Source: Enoplolaimus lenunculus (taxonomy: Eukaryota; Nematoda; Enoplea; Enoplida; Thoracostomopsidae). From it: a stretch of DNA of 64,000 nucleotides. The stretch is taken from the NCBI GenBank assembly GCA_030248215.1, contig JASANG010001367.1, positions 1 through 64,000 on the forward strand. Reading direction: 5' to 3'. Both the position numbers and the translations under genes were made by a program. Of the stretch, positions 34,201 to 42,191 are shown piece after piece. A model generated the notes under the pieces. That model made no database searches. It was not told the DNA's origin and saw only the letters and a list, made by a program, of their open reading frames with translations. Position 1 is the stretch's first letter; each line of letters begins with the position of its first letter.

Positions 34201-35962
34201 TAATTTTAAATTCAAACTAATACAGTTGATAAATTTTAAATTCAAACTAATACAGTTGATAATTTTAAATTCAAACTAATACAGTTGATAATTTTAAATT
34301 CAAACTAATACAGTTGATAATTTTAAATTCAAACTAATACAGTTGATAATTTTAAATTCAAACTAATACAGTTGATAATTTTAAATTCAAACTAATACAG
34401 TTGATAATTTTAAATTCAAACTAATACAGTTGATAATTTTAAATTCAAACTAATACAGTTGACAATTTTAAATTCAAACTAATACAGTTGATAATTTTAA
34501 ATTCAAACTAATACAGTTGATAATTTTAAATTCAAACTAATACAGTTGATAATTTTAAATTCAAACTAATACAGTTGATAATTTTAAATTCAAACTAATA
34601 CAGTTGATAATTTTTAAATAATTATTTTTCAGACACAATTAGACATTAATATGTCGGTTCATTTGCGTAGCGACAAGTATTTTGATCAACCGAACCGTTT
34701 CGTTCCTGAACGTTGGCTTCGCTATGGCCAGGCTCACACGGTGCATCCGTTCGTTCACCAGCCGTTTGGAATTGGGCCGCGAATGTGTGCCGGTAAGCTG
34801 GAAAAAATTTATTCAATAGGCGAATCGCAGAATTTGCGCGAAACTTTCGTATTAAACGATACGATAATCTTTGGTTCAAGATTTGGTGTAATACGTTTTG
34901 GAGTAAATTTAAGTTTCTTGATCTAACGCGTTTAATTATATTGGCTGGGTTTCTGAAACCATACTTAAAGATAACTTTAAGCATTTGCTTAACCAATGTG
35001 ATGGTTTTAAAAGCTTATTTATGTCAAGGAAACACTAAGGGGCACAGAAGCGGGACAGGAAGAAAGACAAGAAAAAGAAAAGAGGACGGGCCACACCACA
35101 CCAACCACTAAGTCAGTGACCAATTTAATGCATTGCACACAAACAGTTCTGACATATTAACGTTGGTCTAATTTTAAAATTGTTGACTCGTTGTGACTCA
35201 CTAATATAAAGCACAGCTATGGCTTAGTTGTCATAACAACAAGTCAAAGCTGTCAATTATTTGTTTTAGCTTAAAAAGTTAAGTATTCACTTTAAGTCGC
35301 TGACTAAAGTAATTTTACTTAAGTGCACAACTTAATTAAATACTTGAGTAAGATTTCAGAAACCCAGCCATTATTAAGTATTAAACCTGGTTGTTGTGGT
35401 TCCATTTTGGATTTTCAATTAATATTAACAGGGGGCACCTATACAAAGCCGTTGGACATATTTAGATGACCGGCTGTCTTGTTTTTTATACCCAATAAAC
35501 CCTTAAGGTTGTTGCACTATAGTTTACTGAGCCACACGTCGCCGCACACCGCCGCACGCACGTGTCGGCGCTCGGTGGCTTGCGGTAATTTTAAATTGTA
35601 ACAGCGCCGCGTGTCGCCGCTCCGTGGCGCGCGGCAGCGTGCGGCAAACGTTTTATTGCGGCGGCACGCGGCGGCGCGCGGCGAGTATAGCGCAACCCTA
35701 AACATATTCATTTGTTTATTGATTAAATTTTCATTTATGTTTTTGATACTTTATTTTTTTACAATTTGCTTATTATTTATTTATTTATTGTTGTTTTCTA
35801 TTTACAGGCAGAAGATTCGCCGAACAAGACTTGTACGTTACACTGATTGGCTTACTGCAACGGTTCAGGATTGAGCATTGCGGCGGTGAAATGAAACAAA
35901 TAATGCGAACGTTGTTAATTCCAAGTTTTAATGTGAAATTTAAATTTATTGATCGACGTTGA
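24361..35962 (+). CDS. Mitochondrial cytochrome P450
   Basis: A heme-thiolate monooxygenase of the mitochondrial clan, expected at the inner membrane and fed by adrenodoxin; the substrate is unknown. Ten exons: 24361-24580, 25897-26137, 27368-27456, 28592-28696, 29427-29640, 30900-31077, 32112-32299, 33054-33132, 34633-34792 and 35808-35962. All phases close to 543 codons (542 aa), normal for the clan. The N terminus has the basic, acid-poor look of a mitochondrial presequence, then the proline hinge [13 protein letters not shown]. Helix I reads LFADGLNTT, with Asn348 where an acid is usual. KEALR (Glu409, Arg412) is the ExxR motif, FVPERW follows, and the heme loop is [11 protein letters not shown] with Cys490. 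Exon 3 ends before GTTAGT, chosen on phase. Most like the nematode CYP44 type by general pattern, but I cannot assign a subfamily. Introns carry MITEs, a 153-bp array (intron 4) and a 29-bp satellite (intron 8). Confidence 0.93.
24652..24778 (+). mobile_element. Type A MITE, short copy (P450 intron 1)
   Basis: Left end GGCCAATGTATGGAACAGGA, right end CCTGGTCTTTACATGGACC. The interior hexamer block is nearly lost. It lies 71 bp after the exon 1 donor. Confidence 0.6.
24783..24871 (+). repeat. (TTTG)n microsatellite
   Basis: About 22 tetranucleotide units with a few substitutions. It creates long spurious frames on both strands (polyThr/Asn/Gln and polyCys/Leu/Phe). Confidence 0.9.
25059..25270 (+). 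mobile_element. Type D fold-back MITE (P450 intron 1)
   Basis: Ends CACTGCAAAAAATGGTTAGT and TGACTCACCATTTTTTGCAGTG are inverse, with TA on both sides. Nearly the whole length is one inverted repeat (CCGAAATAGGCTATGCGGGAC against GTCCCGTAGAGCCTATTTC). Other copies at 56761-56928 and 62693-62893. Confidence 0.8.
25527..25798 (+). mobile_element. Type E TTAA-flanked MITE with tRNA-like core (P450 intron 1)
   Basis: Begins TTAACCCTTTTACTCATAGA and ends TCATGTGAGAAATGGTTTAA. The core near 25681-25747 has A box CATAGCTCAGTGGTCATCG and B box GGGGATCGAGTCTTACC. It ends 98 bp before P450 exon 2. Confidence 0.75.
26180..26636 (+). mobile_element. Type C MITE split by a type A insertion (P450 intron 2)
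   Basis: Outer element: 26180 (CAGTGTAAATTGCAGTGAGT) to 26636 (GAATTTACAGTG). Within it, 26284-26488 is a type A element with ends GGCCAATGTAAAGTACAGGA and TCTTTACATGGGCC, flanked by a perfect 8-bp duplication AGTTAATG (26276-26283 and 26489-26496). A truncated further type C start is at about 26893. Confidence 0.85.
27098..27326 (+). mobile_element. Type A TTAGGC-bearing MITE (P450 intron 2)
   Basis: Ends GGCCAATGTATAAAACAGTG and CCTGTTCTATACATGGGTC. Interior CCTAAGCCTAAGCCTAAGCC. Flanks AGATATTT and ACATATTT fit an 8-bp duplication with one change. It ends 41 bp before exon 3. Confidence 0.75.
28838..29453 (+). repeat. 153-bp tandem array carrying a splice acceptor and exon start (P450 intron 4/exon 5)
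   Basis: Units repeat at 153-154 bp. Each contains TTTCTGAAACCCAGCCATTA, a pyrimidine tract with AG, then CTGCTGTAATTATCGTATTC and GAACGCC. The acceptor lies at 28967, 29121, 29274 and 29427. Only the last opens the true P450 exon 5 (CTGCTGCAAACATCGTATTC). The first three continue in the correct frame for about 20 codons before a stop. Confidence 0.85.
29796..30075 (+). mobile_element. Type E TTAA-flanked MITE (P450 intron 5)
   Basis: Begins TTAACCCCTTCTCACATTGA and ends TTCATGTGAGAAAGGGTTAA. The tRNA-like core near 29945-30025 has a duplicated word (GCTGAGTGAGCTGAGTGG) in the A box and B-box remnant GGAGTTCCAATCC. Confidence 0.7.
30225..30425 (+). repeat. Dispersed GGGCCCGTAGCC-family repeat
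   Basis: AAGCAAGCGGTACGCAAGACAG...TTACCAGCTCAGC, then TTACAAGAAAGGTTGAAAACATT and GGCTACGGGCTTGTGC. Related copies: about 33505-33660, 49916-50076, 59596-59750 and 63345-63475. The shared layout is (GGG)CCCGTAGCC, TTTTTCAGG, ACAAGCAAGGTTGAAAATTTT. Lies in P450 intron 5. Confidence 0.45.
30527..30728 (+). mobile_element. Type B TTAGGC-bearing MITE, intact (P450 intron 5)
   Basis: Ends GGCCCATGTTACTTTAAGGG and CCCCTTAAAGTAACATTGGCC are inverse. Perfect 8-bp duplication AAATTTAG at 30519-30526 and 30729-30736. The interior has four or more TTAGGC units in a row, then more after a break. Confidence 0.9.
31214..31291. repeat. (TA)n microsatellite (P450 intron 6)
   Basis: About 39 uninterrupted TA units. 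Similar tracts at 39507-39570 and about 43700-43783. Confidence 0.95.
31310..31690 (+). mobile_element. Type A elements, one near complete and one degraded (P450 intron 6)
   Basis: From GTATAGAACAGGGCCGGAAC (31314) through five TTAGGC units to TTGTTCTATACGCCCTGTTC...CATGGGCC (31490). A second degraded type A-like segment with TTAGGTTTACGCTTAGGCG runs to about 31690. Confidence 0.6.
31838..32033 (+). mobile_element. Type I MITE (P450 intron 6)
   Basis: Starts TTCTCAAATGTGTATAGCAA, with ATCATCAGTTAGTAATAGG. Ends CCTATCAGCAACTGATGATAGGTAC, its inverse. Copies at about 50170-50396 and 62073-62268. It ends about 80 bp before P450 exon 7. Confidence 0.65.
32370..32621 (+). mobile_element. Type C MITE (P450 intron 7)
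   Basis: CACTGTAAATTTCAGGGAGT to TCATTGTAATTTACAGTG, inverse ends. The internal AACTCAGAGTGAG word is duplicated near 32505-32545. Confidence 0.8.
33802..34610 (+). repeat. 29-bp satellite array, about 28 copies (P450 intron 8)
   Basis: Unit AAATTCAAACTAATACAGTT followed by GATAATTTT. Copies are almost identical; the few variants are GACAATTTT twice, one inserted T and one CAATC. The array ends 22 bp before P450 exon 9. It has no spacers, so it is not a CRISPR. Confidence 0.97.
34941..35372 (+). mobile_element. Element with GGCTGGGTTTCTGAAAC inverted ends (P450 intron 9)
   Basis: Left end GGCTGGGTTTCTGAAACCAT, right end TTTCAGAAACCCAGCC. The inner flanks repeat ACTTAAGT-like words. The same terminal word occurs in every unit of the 153-bp array in intron 4 and at about 55540. 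No coding sequence. Confidence 0.6.
35500..35700 (+). mobile_element. Type J GC-rich element (P450 intron 9)
   Basis: Left CCTTAAGGTTGTTGCACTAT, right GAGTATAGCGCAACCCTAAA, roughly inverse. The interior is strikingly GC-rich (GCCGCACACCGCCGCACGC, GCGGCGGCACGCGGCGGCG) in an otherwise AT-rich intron. It ends about 108 bp before exon 10. Confidence 0.65.
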
Positions 35963-35988
35963 TTCATAAATTGAGTGTTGGTTGTTTT

Positions 35989-36191
35989 GGCCCATGTAAA
36001 GATCAGGAGCGGAACGTTTTTCTGTGGAACTACAATAGAGTAAGCTTAAGCTTTAGACTAATTTTTTTGGTTGGCTTAGGCTTTAGGCTTAGGCTAAGGA
36101 ATACGCTCAGTCTTTCGCTTAGGCTTAGGCTTAGGCTTAGGCTTACGGGTATGCTTATAATACTGTTCCGCCCTTGTTCTATACATGGGCG
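35989..36191 (+). mobile_element. Type A TTAGGC-bearing MITE just after P450
   Basis: Ends GGCCCATGTAAAGATCAGGA and TTGTTCTATACATGGGC. Flanks GTTGTTTT and GCTGTTTT fit an 8-bp duplication with one change. Two TTAGGC blocks inside. It starts 27 bp beyond the P450 stop codon. Confidence 0.8.
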
Positions 36192-36283
36192 GCTGTTTTT
36201 ATTAGAATCCAACATTTCGTTCTGATATCCGTTGCTATTAAAAATCCATTCGGCTCCTCAACGCTTTCCCCAACACATTTATA

Positions 36284-36665
36284 GGTGAAGGGTTACGCTA
36301 AAGTCGCCGCGTGACCTGAACGCCGCCGCAAGTCGGCGCGCACGCCGCAGTAATCTTCTTTATTAAAAATTGCCGCACACCGCCGCGCTACGTCGCATGC
36401 GACCAAATAGATTTTGCGTTTATCTTTGTTAGCAACACTTAGCAGCGCGCGGCGTTGTGCGGCGCCGTGCATCGGCGTGCGGCGGCGGGCGGCACTGTAA
36501 AGTATAGCGCAACCTAAACCTTAAGGTTGCGCTATACTTTACTGTGTCGGACATCATTGCGTGCCGCCGCACGCCGGCGCACGATGCCGCACGACGTCGC
36601 ACGGTGCCGCACTTTGGCGTCCGGTGCCGCGCGCTGCCACACGCCACTGTGCGCACCGATATACC
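36284..36665. mobile_element. Two type J GC-rich elements head to tail
   Basis: The first ends AAAGTATAGCGCAACCTAAA at about 36516; the second begins TTAAGGTTGCGCTATACTTT at about 36520. Together they make a near-perfect palindrome around 36518. Interiors are GC-rich runs of GCCGCACGCCGGCGCACGA type. Confidence 0.65.
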
Positions 36666-38702
36666 TTTGAATTGTATTTTTGAGGGTAGTCGTTTAGACA
36701 ACACTTTGAAGTGAAAAATGCAGGACAGTTATTGTCGCTAGTTCTACTGATCATAGCTTGGTGGTTAAACGATATTTAGGGAAATAGAAAAATATGATTT
36801 ACTTTGAAATAGACCGACCATTAAAAGTGGGACATGGGTAATAATTCAAATTCGACTCACGTCAGCAAACGACGTCGAACGGTTGATGAAGTGTGGGAAT
36901 TTTGGTCAAAAATATTCTGGACTTAACGCGAATTTTACAGCCGAAAATTAATATTTTTCAGGAATTCAAAATAACTTCGCAATAACCTGGTGAGGTCATG
37001 ACAAGCACAAATATGCAAATATTTTCAAAAATCAACCATTTTTGGAGTAACGTCGATGAGTTGAATTTACAGAAAACAACCACATTAACATCGGGTCCGA
37101 CTTGACCTTATTTTTAAGTTTTATACAGCTCCGCGCAACCAGAAATTGTTTTGAAAAAAAAGAAGAATCGTTGGGAAGTCAGGACATAGAGCTGGAATAC
37201 CCGACATACGTATTTTGGGCAAGCTTCCAGCATACTTTGTTTACAACAGTTACAATAGGATTGTTCTACAATTACAAAATTTACATACAGATTCTAATGC
37301 ATTCACTAACACTTTTGCGCATTGAGCAATGTTTGGACGACTGTTTCAGTTTGATATTCGATTTCCTGTGTTCTAATGGATTTTTATAATTTTCTGAGAA
37401 CGAAACCGTATGTAGGAATTGGTAGACTTTGCCCTTATTACAGGTTCAGTGCTGATATTAGGCAATCATGTTTGCAACATTTAACTAAAATAACATTGAA
37501 ATATAGTTTTTTCAGATAAGAGTTGAATATTAATCTATACAAACAAAGTTGGCTTCGTGTTTTTTTCTTGCTACACGCGGCTTACGTTTGGCGCAAACTT
37601 TTTGTAAAATTGAAATAATTGCGGTTTTAGAAGATGGGAACAAGAATGAAGTTTAATTTACTTAAGATTTTTTTGGCCCATATGTAAAAATCAGGGGCGG
37701 AAGGTTTTTCTATTGGACTAGAATAGAATAAGCTTAAGCTATAGACTAATTTTTTGCTTGGCTTATGCTAAGGCTTAGGCTTAGGCTCAGGACTAAACTC
37801 ATTCTTACGCTTAGACTTAGGCTTTGGCTTAGGCTAAGAATAAACTCATTCTTACGCTTACGCTTAGGCTTAGGCTTAGGCTTAGGCTTAGCAATAAGCT
37901 TATAATACTGTTCCACCTCTTGTTTTTACATTGGCTGAATTTTCATTTGTAGGGATGGGCAAAATAAGGAACGAAAAAATATGCCAAAACTGAAACCGGC
38001 ACCGGTTTTGAATTGAAACATTAATTACAAACAACTGGTTTTATTTTCACCAAAATACCGTTTAAAATGTGACTATGTCATACTTCGTAATAGGTGGCTT
38101 TGGTAATTAAACTCACAACCAACAAACGATTACATTTTGCTGAAAGCGTTTGGGGTTGAGATCTGATTGTTTGTACCTAATTTGAAACGCTAAGTTTTAA
38201 AGTGTAAGCAAAAATTCTAAACTGGCGCCTTAGCGTCTTGTATCCCCACATTGAAAAGTTTCGGCCATAGATCATGGGCGTCCCGTTTTTACGCGAGACT
38301 GCAATAGAATAAAGCTTAAGCGTTAGACTATTTTATGCTTAGACTTAAGCTTTAGGCTTCATAGATCAGGGGACCGTTTTTACGCTAGATTGCAATAGAG
38401 TAAGCGTAAGCGTTAGACTATTTTGCGCTTAGACTTAAGCTTAAGCTTAAATATAGGCTTATCCTTAGGCGTAGGCTTATGAATATGCTTACACTGCTGT
38501 TTACGACCCTATTCTATACATTGGACAAAACCCCTAAATGCATGTATACAGAAAATTCAGGAGTTGTAGTCTTAACCTCTAAATTGTAAAAAATCTTGCT
38601 TAAATCTCATGCAAATTTTAAAAAGGGGAGTACGGAATAATTTTTTTCAATTTGGCTCTTTTAGAGAGTTAGACGCGTGATAGTATAGATTTAGTGTTTA
38701 TC
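36666..38702. other. Intergenic stretch between P450 and TSP1 gene
   Basis: No gene seen. 37185-37345 is a dispersed repeat (CGACATACGTATTTTGGGCA, then TTTGCGCATTGAGCAA), also near 53065, 55985 and 57775. Type A elements lie at 37675-37935 and, degraded and partly duplicated, at about 38263-38526. Confidence 0.5.
37675..37935 (+). mobile_element. Type A TTAGGC-bearing MITE, long copy
   Basis: GGCCCATATGTAAAAATCAG to CTTGTTTTTACATTGGC. The hexamer block is expanded, with two stretches separated by AATAAACTCATTCTTACGC, a word that itself appears duplicated. Confidence 0.75.
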
Positions 38703-39505
38703 ATGAAACAGTTTGTTCCAATATTTATCTTGTTGCTGTCGATATCGCTGCAGCAAGTAACAAATTCGTCCTTAGAACAGCCGGGTGATGGGAGCGTTAG
38801 TAAGTTGGTTGTCGTGCCATTGCTATATACAGCGCCGCAGCAGGCAACCCGCATACCCATTGTTTGGGGGGCCTCCACGCTAAAGAGGACACCCACCTTC
38901 ACGAGATTTGAAGCAACAAATTTGAAAAATATTTTGATCATCGCAAGAGGCCCCCAAACCCTGGAATTTTGGGTGCCCCACCCTAGCCTACTCCGGCACA
39001 GTATATATGTATATATATGTATACATATATATGTAGATATCGGTATATATATCTATATATACTGTAGTGACCCGAATAAGAGGGGGGACTGATATTTATT
39101 TGGCCTCTCCAGAGGGTACCCCCCTTGTTATTCGGTTACGGACTGTTAGCTATTTTGAACAAGCCCTGCACCACCCATCCTTACTGATATGATCCGGTAT
39201 TGCAACTATCCGTTGGAATTAAACGGTTTTTACCTTGCATAAAAGCTTGAGCGATAATAAAAGGTTATACTTTTAGGAATGTACTTTCAAAATTTAAGTA
39301 AGCTTTAAAGTTTCAAACTCAAATTATTTGGTCTTGGAGTCATTTATGCGCTACATTTAGGGATAATTATCATTTATCGACTATAATTAGGGTTTCAGGA
39401 CTCTATCCGCTTACGGACAGTTATTAGGGCTACGGACTCCTATTGATTGAGACTCAAAACGGGGACCCACCTCTTATTACCTTATCTCTTATGCTGGTCA
39501 ATACA

Positions 39506-39575
<70 letters not shown>

Positions 39576-39862
39576 AATATTTATTATAGTAGAAGTGCAA
39601 ATAAATATACAGGAAAACAAAGTTGTTGCATAAGACTGCTTGGTGTAATCGTAGCATGATTGAACCGAGTGCAATATTTCTTTTATTTTCAGAAAATTGT
39701 ATACTTTCGAATTGGTCCGATTGGAGCGCTTGTGAACGCACCTGTGGCCGCTGTGTCGTTTATCGGTCAAAAGAAATAATTCAAGACGGCGCAAACGGTG
39801 GCGTTATGTGCCGTGACTTTTGTACCAGCGATCAAAAAGTAATACATCAGCCGGACTGTTGA
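38703..39862 (+). CDS. Small secreted protein with one thrombospondin type 1 repeat
   Basis: Two exons, 38703-38799 and 39693-39862, joined in phase 1 (donor GTAAGT, acceptor TTTTCAG), give 88 residues. The first about 21 are a clear signal peptide (MKQFVPIFILLLSISLQQ). Exon 2 is a single TSP1 domain: ILSNWSDWSACERTCGRC and then NGGVMCRDFC, ending HQPDC at a TGA. The WxxW core and TCG are typical of C-mannosylated, secreted TSP1 modules. Seven cysteines are present; the six usual ones plus an extra in CGRC, so one may be unpaired or link a dimer. AATAAA at 39902, 40 bp past the stop, is a good polyadenylation signal. A possible solo LTR and a TA tract lie in the intron. Role unknown; it may be a fragment of a once larger gene, but the signal peptide and terminator argue it stands alone. 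Confidence 0.72.
39063..39499 (+). mobile_element. Possible solo LTR in the TSP1 gene intron
   Basis: Runs from TGTAGTGACCCGAATAAGAG to TCTCTTATGCTGGTCA, bordered by ATAC on both sides. It has a possible AATAAAA signal inside. A fragment of the same sequence is at 8672-8825. No internal genes accompany it. Family not assignable; treated as an old, incomplete copy. Confidence 0.35.
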
Positions 39863-41969
39863 AAATTTCAATTCAATTCAAATTTTAAAATGAGATAAAA
39901 AAATAAACAAAAATTAATGAGATAAATAAATAAATAAATAAATTTTATAAATAAATTAATTAACTACACTCAAACTAACATTTCGGATATTTAACAAAAA
40001 ATTTCTTACATTTAAGAAATATAATTAGCAAAGTGCATTTGAAACGTGTTTCTGTCATAATAGAAAGGTTTTCAAAAAAGTTTTGAAATAAAATCTGAAA
40101 ATAAACGTTTTCCAGTTGTTATTTGAAAAATTGTCTTAAATATCAGAAAAACTTTTCAGATTTGCCACAGAAAATACTTTTCTGAATATAAATTCAGAAA
40201 TACTTTTTTGTGTGTAGATAGTATAACACCGTTGGATAGATCTGTTTTCAAATTACTACTGTAACAATTATTAAACCATTCCAACATAGAGTAAACTATG
40301 AGCAACTAATTGCAAACCGCGCACGTGCAATCAAAATACACTGCAATTAAAAAATAAAACATGTAGATTGCACGTAACTGCTTACGTACTAACCTTTTCA
40401 AAGCATACAACACGAGATCGAATAAAATATAAAACTCGGAACGAATGTTCTTCAAATTGTTCAAATCTTAAAAATTGTGGCCAATGTAAAAAACAGGGGC
40501 GGAACAGTAGTATAAGCCTATTCCTAAGCCTAAGCTTAACCCTAAGCCTAAGCCTAAGCCTAAGCTTAAAAATGAGCATATTCCTAAGCCTAAGCCTAAG
40601 CGTAAGCCTAAGCCAAAGCGTAACAATCAATTAATTCATAAGCGTAAGCCTAAGCCAAGCAAAAAATTAGTCTGAAGCTTATGCATTTATTCTATTCTAG
40701 TCCCACAGAAAAACGTTTCGCCCCAGATCTTTGTAAACGTTGAAGTTACTTTTGTCAGCTTACAACCAACTGGCAGTTCCAACGAGACCACATTGAGCAC
40801 ACGTTTTTAACAAGAATCAAAACCAAAATTTTGTATTATAAGATTTAGCGTGTAAAATTACGTTTGAATTTTCTCTCGCTTCGCATGGACGCTTTTTTTC
40901 ACTATTACATATCGCGCACCCCCCCCCCCCTTTAGGGTTGCGTTACACTTTTGTTGACGTGCGGTGCCATCCGGCGTCATTTGTTACTTGTACGGCGCCG
41001 TGCGTCACCGTGCGGTGTCGTACGCAAATAACTCACGTACGATAGACGTACGGAGACAGACGGCGCCGTACGGGTGATGGACGGTGACGAGCGGTGTCGG
41101 TGACGAACGGCGCCGTACGGGTGACGCACAGTTACGGACGGCGCCGTATGGGTGACGCACGGTTACGGACGGCGCCGTACGGGTGACGTACGCTACGAAC
41201 GGCGCTGTACGGGTGACGCACGGTTACGGACGGCGCCATACGGGTGACGCACAGTTACGGACGACGCCGTACGGGTGACGCACGGTTACGGACGGCGCCG
41301 TACGGGTGACGCACGGTTACGGACGGCACCGTACGCATGACGGATGGCGCCGGACGACGTCGGACGTCAAGTATAGCGCAACCCTTAGTCTAGAATGAGC
41401 GCCGGAGCAGACAGGGGTGGAGGCTACCCCAATCTCCAGGTTGCGGGGTTCCAACATAGAGGTGGATCCATGATTTCTCGTTGTTTAGTCTGAGGATGTC
41501 AGTGCTCGTGTTTGATGCTGAGAAAACACTGTTCCAAAATACAGTTTCGTGCCAAAGTTTCAAAATGACCGATCACACTTCGCGCTCAGCGTGAAATTTT
41601 TTGTGTCATTTTCTGCTAAAGTAGCAACAGCTCATATTTCAGGTAAAACCTTATACAATCTTTATATGCTTGAACCAGGGAAGACAGCACACGGCACACC
41701 TCATACCTTACACGCGAGCGAGACGCCTAGCGCATTTTAAAACTTCGGCGGTTTTTGTATAAACCGGTTACGATGACGGCAGTTTATGGGTGCGGGCGCC
41801 GTCCAAATGGGAAGTATGAGATGTACCTGTTTCAGCTCTGTCTGGATTTACTAGACCCGCAGACTAGTAAAACAGAGCCGAAATTGCACTTAAAACGGCC
41901 CGGGCTGGCCTAAATTGATACCGACCCATACGGCATTTGCTGCTAAGCCCGATCGCCAATTCACCCTTG
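39863..41969. other. Intergenic stretch with type A and type J elements
   Basis: No gene seen. A type A element at 40479-40740 has two CCTAAG blocks. 40932-41397 is type J. 41398-41830 resembles 62340-62550 (GCGCCGGAGCAGACAGGGG/GTTCCGGAGCAGGCAGGGG, then AAATGGGAAGTATGAGATG/AAATGGGGATATGGGGTGG), a further dispersed repeat. Confidence 0.5.
40932..41397 (+). mobile_element. Type J element with 30-bp GC-rich tandem array
   Basis: Ends TTAGGGTTGCGTTACACTTT and AAGTATAGCGCAACCCTTA are inverse. Inside, about ten units of roughly 30 bp with GGCGCCGTACGGGTGACGCA and CGGTTACGGAC run from about 41050 to 41335. Very rich in CpG compared with the surroundings. A related short copy is at 45187-45335. Confidence 0.8.
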
Positions 41970-42191
41970 GGCCCATTTATAGAACAGGGCCGGAACAGTA
42001 GTATATGCATATTCCTAAGCCTAAGCCTAAGCCTAAGCCTAAGGCTAATCCTAAGCGTACGGATGAACCTATTCCTAAGCCAAAGCTTAAACCAAAACCT
42101 AAGCCTAAGTAAAAATATTAGTCTAAAGCTTAACCTGACTCTACTACAGCGCCTCCGGAAAACGATCCGGCCCTGTTCTACCCATGGGGCC
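41970..42191 (+). mobile_element. Type A MITE that supplies the stop codon of the channel gene
   Basis: Ends GGCCCATTTATAGAACAGGG and CCCTGTTCTACCCATGGGGCC, flanked by ACCCTTG at 41963-41969 and 42192-42198. Interior CCTAAG blocks. Its right terminus contains CTA at 42178-42180, which is the TAG stop of the minus-strand gene that runs into it. Confidence 0.85.

Noticed and set aside
33802-34610. Regular 29-bp repeat that could suggest a CRISPR array
   Set aside because: Units abut with no spacers, it lies in an intron of a eukaryotic gene, and no cas genes are present.
36429-36754. Arg/Ala/Cys-rich frames
   Set aside because: They come from GC-rich type J repeats and have no homology or splice context.
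39063-39499. A complete LTR retroelement
   Set aside because: Only one terminal-repeat-like segment is present here, with a fragment at 8672; no internal genes are seen, so at most a solo LTR.
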